From: Sphingomonas sp. TDK1
GTDB lineage: Bacteria; Pseudomonadota; Alphaproteobacteria; Sphingomonadales; Sphingomonadaceae
Length of the DNA: 64,000 nt
Assembly (NCBI RefSeq): GCF_001650735.1
Contig: NZ_LXVY01000002.1
Span: 1-64,000, forward strand
Direction of reading: 5' to 3'
Part shown: piece by piece, positions 35,807 through 44,379 of the stretch
How the letters are laid out: every line of letters starts with the position of its first letter
Numbering within the stretch: the first letter of the stretch is position 1
Translations under genes and position numbers: made by a program
The notes under the pieces: model-generated
What the model saw: only the letters and a program-made list of their open reading frames with translations
Told to the model about the DNA's origin: nothing
Database searches by the model: none

Positions 35807-37447
35807 ATGAAACTGCTTGCCCCCTTCGCCGCCGCGCTCGCGCTGGCCGCCACCCCCGCTCTCGCCCAACAGGCCGCGCCCGCGCCTGCGCTGCCGGCGA
35901 GCCCGCCCAAGCTGGTGGTGGTGGTCTCGGTCGACCAGTTCTCGGCCGACCTGTTCGCCGAATATCGCAGCCAGTTCACCAGCGGCTTCGCCCGGCTGAT
36001 GAGCGGCGCGGTGTTCCCCGCCGGCTATCAGAGCCACGCCGCGACCGAGACCTGCCCGGGCCACTCGACGATCCTCACCGGCGACCATCCGTCGCGCACC
36101 GGCATTATCGCCAATGACTGGACCGACTTTGCCGCCCCGCGCGCCGACAAGACCGTCTATTGCGCCGAGGACGAGACCGTGCCGGGCACGGATTCGAACC
36201 ACTACACCGTCTCCGACAAGCATCTGAAGGTGCCGACGCTCGGCGAGTGGATGAAGCAGGCCGATCCGCAGTCGCGTGTCGTCTCGGTCGCCGGCAAGGA
36301 TCGCGCGGCGGTGATGATGGGCGGCCACAAGGTCGACGAACTCTGGTGGTGGGACGGCAAGGCGTTCGTTTCCTATGCCGGCCGCACCGCGCCCGACGCC
36401 GTCACCAAGATCAACGCCGCGACCAGCGCGCGCATCGCCGAGGCGCAGCCCGCGCTCGACCTGCCCGCCTTCTGCAAGGCCCGCAGCCGCGCCATTCCGG
36501 TAAGCGCGACGAAGACCGTCGGCGACGGCCGCTTCGCGCGTGCGGCAGGCGACGCCAAGGCGTTCCGCATCTCGCCCGAGTTCGACGATGCGGTGCTGGC
36601 GCTCGGCGCCAAGCTCGCCACCGACATGAAGCTCGGCCAGCAGGGGCATACCGATCTGCTGATCCTCGGCGCCTCGGCGACCGATTATGTCGGCCACACC
36701 TACGGCACCGAAGGCAGCGAGATGTGCCTGCAACTGCTCTCGCTCGACCAGACGCTGGGGCGGCTGTTCGATGCGCTGGATCGCACGAACGTCGACTATC
36801 AGGTGGTGCTCACCGCCGACCATGGCGGCCACGACCTCCCCGAACGCCACCGCGAGCATGGCGCGCCGACCGAGCAGCGCATCACCGCCGACGTCACCAC
36901 CACCAACATCAGCCGTGCGCTGGCGGGCAAGCTGAGCCTGACCGGCCCGGTGCTGGTCGGCGGCCCGGGCGGCGACGTGTATGTCACCCCGTCGGTCCCG
37001 CAGGCGAAGCGCGCGGCGGTGCTCGCCGAGGCGGCGAAGCTCTATGCGGCGAACCCACAGGTGCAGGCGGTGTTCACCCGCGCCCAGATCGAGGCGACGC
37101 CGATCGTCCACACCCCGCCCGAGACGTGGAGCCTGCTGGAGCGCGCCCGCGCCTCCTATGATCCGCAGCGGTCAGGCGACCTGATCGTCGCCCTCAAGCC
37201 GCGCGTCACGCCGATCCTCGATCCGGGCGTCGGCAATGTCGCGACGCATGGCAGCTTCTGGGACTATGATCGCCGCGTGCCGATCCTGTTCTGGCGCAAG
37301 GGCATGACCGGCTTCGAACAGCCGCTGTCGGTGGAAACGGTGGACATCGCACCCACCCTTGCCGCGCTGATCAAGGTGCCGGTGCCGGTGGAGATCGACG
37401 GGCGCTGCCTGGATATCGACGCGGGCGCGGGCGATAGCTGCAAGTAA
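35807..37447 (+). CDS. phoK: PhoK/SPAP-type alkaline phosphatase
   Basis: 546 aa from ATG 35807, with a signal peptide ending ALAQ at residue 21. By counting, the nucleophile is T82 in TETCPGHST, with N103 and the pair K164/R166 in GKDR. The offsets of 21, 82 and 84 residues from the nucleophile equal those of T89, N110, K171 and R173 in the Sphingomonas BSAR-1 phosphatase, as I recall its structure. Metal ligands lie in VVVSVDQFS, ASATDYVGHTYG and TADHGGHDLP, and near THGSFWDYD. It hydrolyses phosphomonoesters in the periplasm or outside. Divergent from the DsbD-like gene. Confidence 0.88.
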   Translation: MKLLAPFAAALALAATPALAQQAAPAPALPASPPKLVVVVSVDQFSADLFAEYRSQFTSGFARLMSGAVFPAGYQSHAATETCPGHSTILTGDHPSRTGIIANDWTDFAAPRADKTVYCAEDETVPGTDSNHYTVSDKHLKVPTLGEWMKQADPQSRVVSVAGKDRAAVMMGGHKVDELWWWDGKAFVSYAGRTAPDAVTKINAATSARIAEAQPALDLPAFCKARSRAIPVSATKTVGDGRFARAAGDAKAFRISPEFDDAVLALGAKLATDMKLGQQGHTDLLILGASATDYVGHTYGTEGSEMCLQLLSLDQTLGRLFDALDRTNVDYQVVLTADHGGHDLPERHREHGAPTEQRITADVTTTNISRALAGKLSLTGPVLVGGPGGDVYVTPSVPQAKRAAVLAEAAKLYAANPQVQAVFTRAQIEATPIVHTPPETWSLLERARASYDPQRSGDLIVALKPRVTPILDPGVGNVATHGSFWDYDRRVPILFWRKGMTGFEQPLSVETVDIAPTLAALIKVPVPVEIDGRCLDIDAGAGDSCK

Positions 37448-37459
37448 GCTGCTTCCAAT

Positions 37460-37483
37460 CCCCCTCCCGCTCGCGGGAGGGGG
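37460..37483. repeat. REP-like palindrome between convergent genes
   Basis: CCCCTCCCGC-TC-GCGGGAGGGG (37461-37482), with an extra C-G pair outside. The arms are identical to those at 28039-28060. It sits in the gap between phoK and the beta-helix gene, where it could end both transcripts. Confidence 0.65.
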
Positions 37484-37499
37484 GCGACGGTGGAGAGGC

Positions 37500-38399
37500 T
37501 TACCGCCGCTCGAACGCGCGCATACCGGTCAGCCGGTTGTTCGCCACCGTGATGCGCCCGCCGGAGATATCCGCCACAAAGGCCGGGTCCGCCGGCGCGC
37601 CCGGCGCGAGGCTGGCGGTATTGCCTTCCACCCGCAGCCCGTCGGTCGGGTAGGTCCGCGCCTCCGCGGCGACGACGATCAGACCCGAGCGATTCTCCTT
37701 GCCCTTGCCCTGCACGAAGAGGTTGCCGGCGATCGTCCCCGTGCCGCCCTCGGACAGGTCGATCATATAGTTGGTCTTGCGCCCCGCACTGTCGTCGAAG
37801 CTGTTGTCCGTGATCGCCACCCGACGCGCACGCAGCTTGACGTAATGGCCGCCGGTGCCGCGCTCGAAGCGGCTATGGGTGATCGTCACCAGCCCGTCGA
37901 CCGAGAGGTACACCGAATGCGCGCAGCTCGGCGATTCGTCGCACTGGCCGAGGCCGGCGAAGCTGGAGCGATCGATGGTGATGGTGCGCACGGTGGGATG
38001 GCCGCCGCCGAGGACGCCTTCCTGGCTGTCTAGAAAGGTCGAGCGGGTTACGGTCAGGTCGCCCATCTCGATGCGGATGCCCGCCCCGTTTCCGTCGCGC
38101 ACACGGAACTTGCGGAAGACGATGCCGTCCACCGCCGATCCGCGCCCGCGCAGCACAAAGGCCGCCTTGCCCTCGCACACGGTGTTCTCGAAGATCGCAG
38201 TGCCCGGTTGCACCGCCTTGAACGTGATCCGCCCGCCCGCCTGCACTACGCACTGGTGGTAGATGCCGGGCGCGATCAGGATCGTGGCGGTGCCGTCGCG
38301 TACCGAATCCACGGCGGCCGCGAGCGTGGGATAGCCCTGCCCCGTCTCGGCGACGGTGAAGGGGGCGGCGGATAGCGCAAGCGCGAGCAGCATCGACAT
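37500..38399 (-). CDS. Secreted right-handed parallel beta-helix protein
   Basis: 299 aa with a short signal peptide (ALALSAAPFTVA). Repeated coils of about 22 residues carry strand-Asn-strand patterns (LTVTRSTFLDSQEGVL, TITIDRSSFAGL, LVTITHSRFERGTGG, RVAITDNSFDDSAGR), as in pectate-lyase-fold proteins. TLAAAVDSVRDGTATILIAPGIY is the usual N-terminal cap. Four cysteines may stabilise it. No clear lyase active site is visible; it may bind or trim a polysaccharide. Confidence 0.75.
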   Translation of the reverse strand: MSMLLALALSAAPFTVAETGQGYPTLAAAVDSVRDGTATILIAPGIYHQCVVQAGGRITFKAVQPGTAIFENTVCEGKAAFVLRGRGSAVDGIVFRKFRVRDGNGAGIRIEMGDLTVTRSTFLDSQEGVLGGGHPTVRTITIDRSSFAGLGQCDESPSCAHSVYLSVDGLVTITHSRFERGTGGHYVKLRARRVAITDNSFDDSAGRKTNYMIDLSEGGTGTIAGNLFVQGKGKENRSGLIVVAAEARTYPTDGLRVEGNTASLAPGAPADPAFVADISGGRITVANNRLTGMRAFERR

Positions 38400-38527
38400 G
38401 CCCGCACCATGGCACGACCGCGGTTAAAAATCCGCCGATGCGCAGAGCTGCACATTCGCCGCTTGTGCGCCGCAACGAAGCATTGCAGCATGCACCCAAT
38501 CGGTCACTCGGGCGTTTGGGAGCTTCG

Positions 38528-39964
38528 ATGGGATCACTGGGGGCGTTCGACGAAATTTGGGGACATGGCGGCCCGGAGGCGCCGCGCGAGGCGTTTGCCG
38601 CGCTGTCGCAATGGATAGCGGATACACCGTCCGAGGAATTGCAGCGCCGTCAGCAATCCGCCGAGGCCGCTTTCCGCCAACTCGGCATCACCTTCGCCGT
38701 CTATGGCGATAGCGACGCCGCCGAGCGCATCATCCCTTTCGACATCGTACCGCGCATCTTCCTGCGCCATGAGTGGGAGAAGCTGAGCGAGGGCCTGGTA
38801 CAGCGAGTCGAGGCCATCAATGCCTTTCTCGAGGATATCTATGGCGCCCGCCGGATTCTGGACGAAGGCATCCTGCCGCCCGAACTGATCCTGCGCAACG
38901 AACAGTTCCGCCCCGAAGTCGCGGGAATCCGCCCGCCGCACGGCGTCTGGGCGCATATCTGCGGCATTGACCTGGTGCGCACCGGGCCCGATGAGTTCTA
39001 CGTGCTGGAAGACAATGCCCGCACGCCTTCCGGCGTGTCCTACATGCTGGAAAATCGCGAGGCGATGATCCGGCTGTGCCCGGAGCTCTTCCGCGATTTC
39101 CGCGTGGCGCCGGTCGACAGCTACCCGGACATGCTGCTGGAAACGATGCGCTCTGTCGCGCCCCTCGGGCGGGCGCGGCCGGTGTGCGTCGTGCTGACGC
39201 CGGGGCATTTCAACTCTGCCTATTACGAGCACAGCTTCCTCGCCGATTCGATGGGGGTCGAGCTGGTCGAGGCCGCCGATCTCGTGGTCGACGACGACAT
39301 CGTCTATATGGAGACGATCGCCGGCCGGGTGCGGGTGGACGTGATCTACCGCCGCATCGACGATGATTTCCTCGACCCGTTGGTATTCAAGCCGGACTCG
39401 CTGCTCGGCGTGCCGGGACTGATCGCCGCCTATCGCGCGGGCAATGTCGCGCTGCTCAATGCGCCGGGCAACGGGATCGCCGACGACAAGGCGATCTACA
39501 GCTATATGCCCGAGATCGTCCGCTTCTATTCGGGCGGCGAGGCCAAGCTGCCGAACGTCGAGACCTGGCGCTGCCGCGAACCGCAGGCGCTGAAATATGT
39601 GCTGGATCACCTGCCCGAGCTGGTGGTGAAGCTGGTCGACGGGTCGGGCGGCTATGGCATGCTCGTCGGGCCCACCGCGACCAGCGAGCAGATCGAGACG
39701 TTCCGCGCGGCGCTGATCGCCGAGCCGCACCGCTATATCGCGCAGCCGACGCTGGCGCTGTCGACCGTGCCGACGCTGACGGACAAGGGCCTCGCCCCGC
39801 GCCATGTCGACTTCCGCCCCTTCGTGTTGACCGGCAGCGACAAGGTGCGGGTGGTACCCGGCGGGCTCACCCGCGTCGCGCTGCGCGAAGGATCGCTGGT
39901 GGTGAATTCCAGCCAGGGCGGCGGCACCAAGGACAGCTTCGTGCTGCTGGGGGATGCGGCATGA
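38528..39964 (+). CDS. Circularly permuted ATP-grasp protein
   Basis: 478 aa from ATG 38528. It contains GVWAHICGIDLVRTGPDEFYVLEDNARTPSGVSYMLENRE, ALLNAPGNGIADDKAIYSYMP and VVKLVDGSGGYGML, the signature of circularly permuted ATP-grasp ligases found with alpha-E and transglutaminase genes. These three are assumed to build a peptide-like product or modify a protein; the substrate is unknown. First gene of the operon. Confidence 0.9.
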   Translation: MGSLGAFDEIWGHGGPEAPREAFAALSQWIADTPSEELQRRQQSAEAAFRQLGITFAVYGDSDAAERIIPFDIVPRIFLRHEWEKLSEGLVQRVEAINAFLEDIYGARRILDEGILPPELILRNEQFRPEVAGIRPPHGVWAHICGIDLVRTGPDEFYVLEDNARTPSGVSYMLENREAMIRLCPELFRDFRVAPVDSYPDMLLETMRSVAPLGRARPVCVVLTPGHFNSAYYEHSFLADSMGVELVEAADLVVDDDIVYMETIAGRVRVDVIYRRIDDDFLDPLVFKPDSLLGVPGLIAAYRAGNVALLNAPGNGIADDKAIYSYMPEIVRFYSGGEAKLPNVETWRCREPQALKYVLDHLPELVVKLVDGSGGYGMLVGPTATSEQIETFRAALIAEPHRYIAQPTLALSTVPTLTDKGLAPRHVDFRPFVLTGSDKVRVVPGGLTRVALREGSLVVNSSQGGGTKDSFVLLGDAA

Positions 39965-39987
39965 GGGGGGTACGCGCCACCTGTGAT

Positions 39988-40083
39988 CGTCATCCCGACG
40001 AAAGTCGGGATCGATTGCCCTCAGCGCATCGGCTCGTGCTTCCACCGAGTATGGAATGGATCCCGGCTTTCGCCGGGATGACG
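39988..40083. repeat. Pair of inverted hairpin repeats
   Basis: ATCCCGAC-GAAA-GTCGGGAT (39992-40011), preceded by CGTC, and ATCCCGGC-TTTC-GCCGGGAT (40060-40079), followed by GACG, are related copies in opposite orientation. This is a common interspersed repeat type in proteobacteria, placed inside the operon spacer just before the alpha-E ribosome-binding site. Confidence 0.65.
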
Positions 40084-40103
40084 GATGGTGGGGAGGCACG
40101 CCC

Positions 40104-41045
40104 ATGATGATGCTCTCCCGCACCGCCGCCGCGCTCTACTGGCTCGGCCGCTATGTCGAGCGCGCGGATTTCATCGCGCGGCTGGTGGAAGCCACGATCC
40201 GCCTCGATGCGCTTTCCGCCCGGCCCGCCGGGGAAGCCGCCTGGCTGAGCGCACTCGCCGTCAGCTATACCGACGAAGCGTTCGCCGCGACCGGCCATCC
40301 CGCGACCCAGGCGCATGTCGCGCGATTCCTGACGCTCGACGCCAGCAACCCCGGCTCGATCATCCGCTGCCTGGAAATGGCCCGCAACAACGCCCGCGCC
40401 GTGCGCACCGCGCTCACCCGCGAGGCCTGGACCGCGATAAACCGTGCCTGGTGGCTGTTCGCCAACCGTGCCTCGACCGGCGGCGCGACCGAAACGCTCA
40501 ACCTGGTCGAACAGGTGAAGGGCGAGACGCGCGGCTTCGAAGGCGCGACGCACCGGATGATGCGCAACGAGGCGACGCTGCTGATCCAGCTCGGCGCCGC
40601 GATCGAGCGGGCGGACAACACCGCGCGACTGGTCGACGTGAAATATCATCTGCTGCTGCCGGCCGGCGAGAGCGTCGGCGGTGCGGTCGATCGCGACCAG
40701 TGGACGACGATCCTGCAGACCGTTTCCGCCGTCACCGCCTATCGCTGGCTCTATTCGGAGGGGTTGCGGCCGGACAACGTGATCGACCTGCTGGTGAGCC
40801 GGTCGGAGTTGCCGCGCAGTCTTGCTGCCTGCGTGGAGGAGACGGTGACGCTGCTCAGTGCACTCGCCAAGCGCACCGGCCTGCAGGGCGAGGCCGATCG
40901 CATGGCCCGCGCGCGGCTTGCCCGCTGCCAGAAGGCGCGTACGCCCGACATCATCGTCGGCGGGCTGCACGAATATCTGGAGAAGTTCATCACCGAGAAC
41001 GCGCTGCTCGACGGCGCGATCGCTCGCCAGTTCCGGTTCCTCTGA
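40104..41045 (+). CDS. Alpha-E domain protein
   Basis: 313 aa from ATG 40104 (GGGGAGG upstream; the next in-frame Met is two codons on). An all-helical domain: LSRTAAALYWLGRYVERADFIARLVE at the start, FLTLDASNPGSIIRCLEMARNNARAVR in the middle. It is the regular partner of the ATP-grasp and transglutaminase genes around it. Its stop overlaps the next start (TGATG). Biochemical role unknown. Confidence 0.88.
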   Translation: MMMLSRTAAALYWLGRYVERADFIARLVEATIRLDALSARPAGEAAWLSALAVSYTDEAFAATGHPATQAHVARFLTLDASNPGSIIRCLEMARNNARAVRTALTREAWTAINRAWWLFANRASTGGATETLNLVEQVKGETRGFEGATHRMMRNEATLLIQLGAAIERADNTARLVDVKYHLLLPAGESVGGAVDRDQWTTILQTVSAVTAYRWLYSEGLRPDNVIDLLVSRSELPRSLAACVEETVTLLSALAKRTGLQGEADRMARARLARCQKARTPDIIVGGLHEYLEKFITENALLDGAIARQFRFL

Positions 41046-41854
41046 TGCGCATCGCCGTCGAACATCGCTCCATCTATCGCTTCACCCAGCCCCAGGCGCG
41101 GATCGTCCAGATGCTGCGGCTGACCCCCGGCGACACCCAGCACCAGACGGTGGTGAGCTGGATGGTGGGCGTCGATTGCGATGCGCGCCTGCGCGACGCG
41201 GTGGACGGCTATGGCAACGCCGTGACGATGCTCTACGCCGAGGGACCGATCGAGGCGATCGAGATCGCGGTCACCGGCGAAGTGCTGACCTCCGACAATG
41301 TCGGCGTGCTGCGCGGCACGGCCGAACCCCTGCCCCCCGCTTTGTTCCTGCGCACCACGCCGCGGACGGCGCCGAGCCCGGAACTCGCCGCCTTCGCCGC
41401 GGAAGTGGCCGGCGGCACCGCCGACCCGATCGAGCGGCTGCACCGGCTGAATCAGGCGCTGCATGCGCGGTTCCACTGCGTGCCCGACGTCCCCGACACC
41501 GGCCTTACCGCGCAGCAGGCCTTTGCCGGCAAGGCCACGGCATCGCGCGACGTGGCGCAGATGTTCGTCTCCGCCGCGCGCACGCTCGATGCCCCCGCCC
41601 GCTATGTTTCCGGCTATCGGCTCGACGATCGCGCGCAATGCGCGCCGCACGCCTGGTGCGAGGCCTGGATCGACGGGCTGGGCTGGGTCGCGTTCGATCC
41701 GGTCGCCGGCATGTCCCCCGACGGGGGCTATGTACGGGTTGCAGTCGGCCTGGATTCGGAAGGCGCCGCGGCCGTGGCGGGGCACCGCATCGGCCATGGC
41801 GAGGAACAGCTCGCGGTCGACCTGCATGTCGACCGGCTGGGCAACGAGGAATAG
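41045..41854 (+). CDS. Transglutaminase-like protein with Ser replacing the catalytic Cys
   Basis: 269 aa from ATG 41045 (TGATG overlap). The N-terminal transglutaminase-associated beta domain spans 1-95 (IAVEHRSIYRFTQPQARIVQ), then the protease-like core. The usual CxDFAH is here ASRDVAQMF, so the Cys position reads Ser. The His (APHAWCEAWI) and Asp (VAFDPVAG) of the triad are kept, as is PARYVSGY. It may be an inactive or Ser-dependent member. Third gene of the operon; the proteasome-like peptidase that often follows is absent here. Confidence 0.85.
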   Translation: MRIAVEHRSIYRFTQPQARIVQMLRLTPGDTQHQTVVSWMVGVDCDARLRDAVDGYGNAVTMLYAEGPIEAIEIAVTGEVLTSDNVGVLRGTAEPLPPALFLRTTPRTAPSPELAAFAAEVAGGTADPIERLHRLNQALHARFHCVPDVPDTGLTAQQAFAGKATASRDVAQMFVSAARTLDAPARYVSGYRLDDRAQCAPHAWCEAWIDGLGWVAFDPVAGMSPDGGYVRVAVGLDSEGAAAVAGHRIGHGEEQLAVDLHVDRLGNEE

Positions 41855-41961
41855 GCAAGCCCCTGTAGCGCGCGCCCTCCCGATGGACGCCGGCGGCTAA
41901 TTGGACGGTCCGGGAGGGCGGCCCGCTTCGAAATGGCGGCCGGCGGTCACCGGCCCGTCGT

Positions 41962-42744
41962 TCAGGCGAATGCCGCCGCCATGGCGCTCGGCATCGCGCC
42001 GGTGTCTTCGGTATCGCCCAGCAGCGCCCAGCCGGTGGGGCCGAGCACTTCGATCGGACGATAGCGCGTCTTGTACGCCATGCGCGCGCTGCCCTTCACC
42101 CAATAGCCGAGATAGACATAGGGCAGCCCCGCGGCACGGGCGCGCAGGATGTGATCCATGATGATGAAATTGCCCATGCCGGGCCGCGCCTCGTCGTCCG
42201 TCACGAAGAAGCTGTAGATCATCGACAGGCCGTCGCCCTGCTGATCGGTGATGCACGCGCCCACCAGCCGCCCACGCTGCCCGTCGACCGACGGCTCGCG
42301 ATATTCGATGACATAGGAGCTGACCGGCGACTGCTCGACCATGTCGGCATAGTCGCTCTCGTCCATCGCCGCCATGCCGCCACCGGGATGGCGGGAGTCG
42401 AGATAGCGCTTCAGCAACTCATATTGCTCGCCGGTCGCCCAAGGCTTGCAGGCGGTGACTTCGAGGTCGCCATAGCGCTTCATCAGCTTGCGCTGAGTAG
42501 CATTGGGCTGGAAGCCGTCCGTCACCACCCGCACCGAAACACAGGCGGTGCAACCCGCGCAGCTGGGGCGATAGGCGACCGACTGGCTGCGGCGGAAACC
42601 GATGCGGCTCAGCGCGTCGTTCAGTTCGCCGGCATGCTGGCCGGAAAGTTCCGTGAAGATCTTCCGTTCCTGGCGTCCGGGAAGATACGGGCAAGGCGAC
42701 GGACTGGTAACGAAGAAACGCGGGAAACGAGATAATGCGGTCAC
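41962..42744 (-). CDS. bpt: Aspartate/glutamate leucyltransferase (N-end rule)
   Basis: 260 aa. N-terminal [17 protein letters not shown] and [15 protein letters not shown] carry the conserved cysteines of Ate/Bpt transferases; [22 protein letters not shown] and [22 protein letters not shown] form the aminoacyl-transfer domain. In bacteria this type adds Leu to N-terminal Asp/Glu so that ClpS/ClpAP degrades the protein. Single gene. Confidence 0.92.
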   Translation of the reverse strand: MTALSRFPRFFVTSPSPCPYLPGRQERKIFTELSGQHAGELNDALSRIGFRRSQSVAYRPSCAGCTACVSVRVVTDGFQPNATQRKLMKRYGDLEVTACKPWATGEQYELLKRYLDSRHPGGGMAAMDESDYADMVEQSPVSSYVIEYREPSVDGQRGRLVGACITDQQGDGLSMIYSFFVTDDEARPGMGNFIIMDHILRARAAGLPYVYLGYWVKGSARMAYKTRYRPIEVLGPTGWALLGDTEDTGAMPSAMAAAFA

Positions 42745-43006
42745 CGCTCAGCCGTCCTCTGCTTCATCGGACCGTCCCGACCGGCCCCTCTTACGACGTT
42801 ATGGGGTCGCTTTGGGATGATGAAAAGCGCGTTTACCATCATTCGGGAGCAGAACCGCAGCATCCGCTTTCCCAACTGGCGCGGAACGGGACGTTTTGGT
42901 TCGCCGGTAACCATGCATCGCCGCAAAGCGGGATCGGCCGCACTGGTTATCGGATAGAATCAGCCAGGCGGCCCTTGCTGCGCGCGAATCGATTCGGGCG
43001 ACCGAC

Positions 43007-44290
43007 TCAGGAACCGGCGTCGATGCCCAGGGCGTCGAGCGCCCGGCCGACCGCATCCTCGACCGCAATGTCCGCCCCCGCCTGTCGCGCACGACCGGCG
43101 ATGGCGTCGCTACCGAGCAGTCGCTCGATCACCTCGGCAGCGCGGACTGCGGTGTAGCGACGCTTGGGCAGCACGAGGCCCAATCCGGCGCGGGCGATAC
43201 GCGCCGCATTGTCGAACTGGTCGCCGAAGATCGGGCAGACGAGTTGCGGTATCCCCGCACGGATCGCTTGCCCCGTCGTACCGATGCCGCCATGGCCGAT
43301 CACCGCGGCAGCGCGCGGGAACAGCTGCGAATGCGGGGCATATCCCACCACCAGCACATCCGGCCCGGCAAGTGCCTGCTGCTTCGTCAGCAGATCGTCG
43401 CCGACGAGCAACACCGCGCGACGACCGAGCCGGCGCGCGGCCTCCGCACTCTCGGCGTAGAAGCCGTCCTCGGCGTAGATGGCCATGGTGCCGAGCGTGA
43501 AGACCAGCGGCGGCGGCCCCGCCTGCAGAAAGGCTTCCACCGCGGCCGAAAGCCCCTGCCCGGCAAAGCCCCCGTCATAGAAGACGAAGCCCGTCTGGAC
43601 GAAACACGCAGGCGCATCGGCGGGCGCCGGGGCGAAGGCGGGGGACCAGAGGCCGATGGCCCGGTCCACGGCGAGCGGGCCGGACAGCATCTCGTTGCCC
43701 GAAAAGGGGGGCGCTCCGATCCGCGCGCGCAAGGCGGCGAAGGGGCGCAGTTTCCGGGCATAGGTCCGTTCGGCCAGCCGCAGCAGCGGCCGCACCGCAC
43801 GTGCCCCGAACCACCGCCGCAGCGCCACCAGCATGGTTTCGCCGCGCGGCAGCACCGGCGGATCCTCGGCGGAAAGCAGGGTGATGGGCTGGAGCAGCGC
43901 CGAGGCGAGCCGTACCCCCGCCGCCTGCGCCGCGATCCGCGCATGGATGGAGAAACTGCTGGTGAGCACGAGATCGGCGCTCGCGATCACCGGCATCAAG
44001 TCGGCCAGTGTCGCCTCGGCGTACGGCACCAGCACGCGATCGATGACGAAGCCGAAATCCGTGGCCAGAGCCCGCGCGATCTCGCCCTCGTCCATACCGG
44101 TATCGGCAAGCAGCTGCGGGCCATCCGGGCGGACGGGATGGAATTCGATGCCATGCCGCTCGGCGATCCCCCGCACCGACTCGGCGCCGGCGAAGACGGG
44201 TTCGTGCCCCCGCGCCTGCATGCCAAGCGCCAGCGCGATGAAGGGATGAACGTCCCCCAACGTGCCCATCGTCGCCAGTACCACCCGCAT
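43007..44290 (-). CDS. UGT/MGT-type glycosyltransferase (GT1-like)
   Basis: 427 aa, two Rossmann halves. The acceptor half starts MRVVLATMGTLGDVHPFIALALGMQARGH. The nucleotide-sugar half has VVGYAPHSQLFPRAAAVIGHGGIGTTGQAIRAGIPQ and CPIFGDQFDNAARI, the UGT signature. Related enzymes glucosylate macrolides, sterols, carotenoids (CrtX-like) or lipids. No carotenoid or lipid genes adjoin it, and the link to the nearby exopolysaccharide cluster is unproven. Confidence 0.85.
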   Translation of the reverse strand: MRVVLATMGTLGDVHPFIALALGMQARGHEPVFAGAESVRGIAERHGIEFHPVRPDGPQLLADTGMDEGEIARALATDFGFVIDRVLVPYAEATLADLMPVIASADLVLTSSFSIHARIAAQAAGVRLASALLQPITLLSAEDPPVLPRGETMLVALRRWFGARAVRPLLRLAERTYARKLRPFAALRARIGAPPFSGNEMLSGPLAVDRAIGLWSPAFAPAPADAPACFVQTGFVFYDGGFAGQGLSAAVEAFLQAGPPPLVFTLGTMAIYAEDGFYAESAEAARRLGRRAVLLVGDDLLTKQQALAGPDVLVVGYAPHSQLFPRAAAVIGHGGIGTTGQAIRAGIPQLVCPIFGDQFDNAARIARAGLGLVLPKRRYTAVRAAEVIERLLGSDAIAGRARQAGADIAVEDAVGRALDALGIDAGS

Positions 44291-44379
44291 CGGCCCTGCC
44301 CCCTTCGCGGGAGCAGGGTGCTTGCAGGTGACACGAGGTCGGTCAAGCCGGATCCTCCCGGTTGGGGCGAATCCGACGA

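Noticed and set aside
42735..43157. Plus-strand ORF of 140 codons between bpt and the glycosyltransferase
   Set aside because: No family features, and its second half lies antisense to the glycosyltransferase C-terminus. The 262-base spacer is treated as non-coding.
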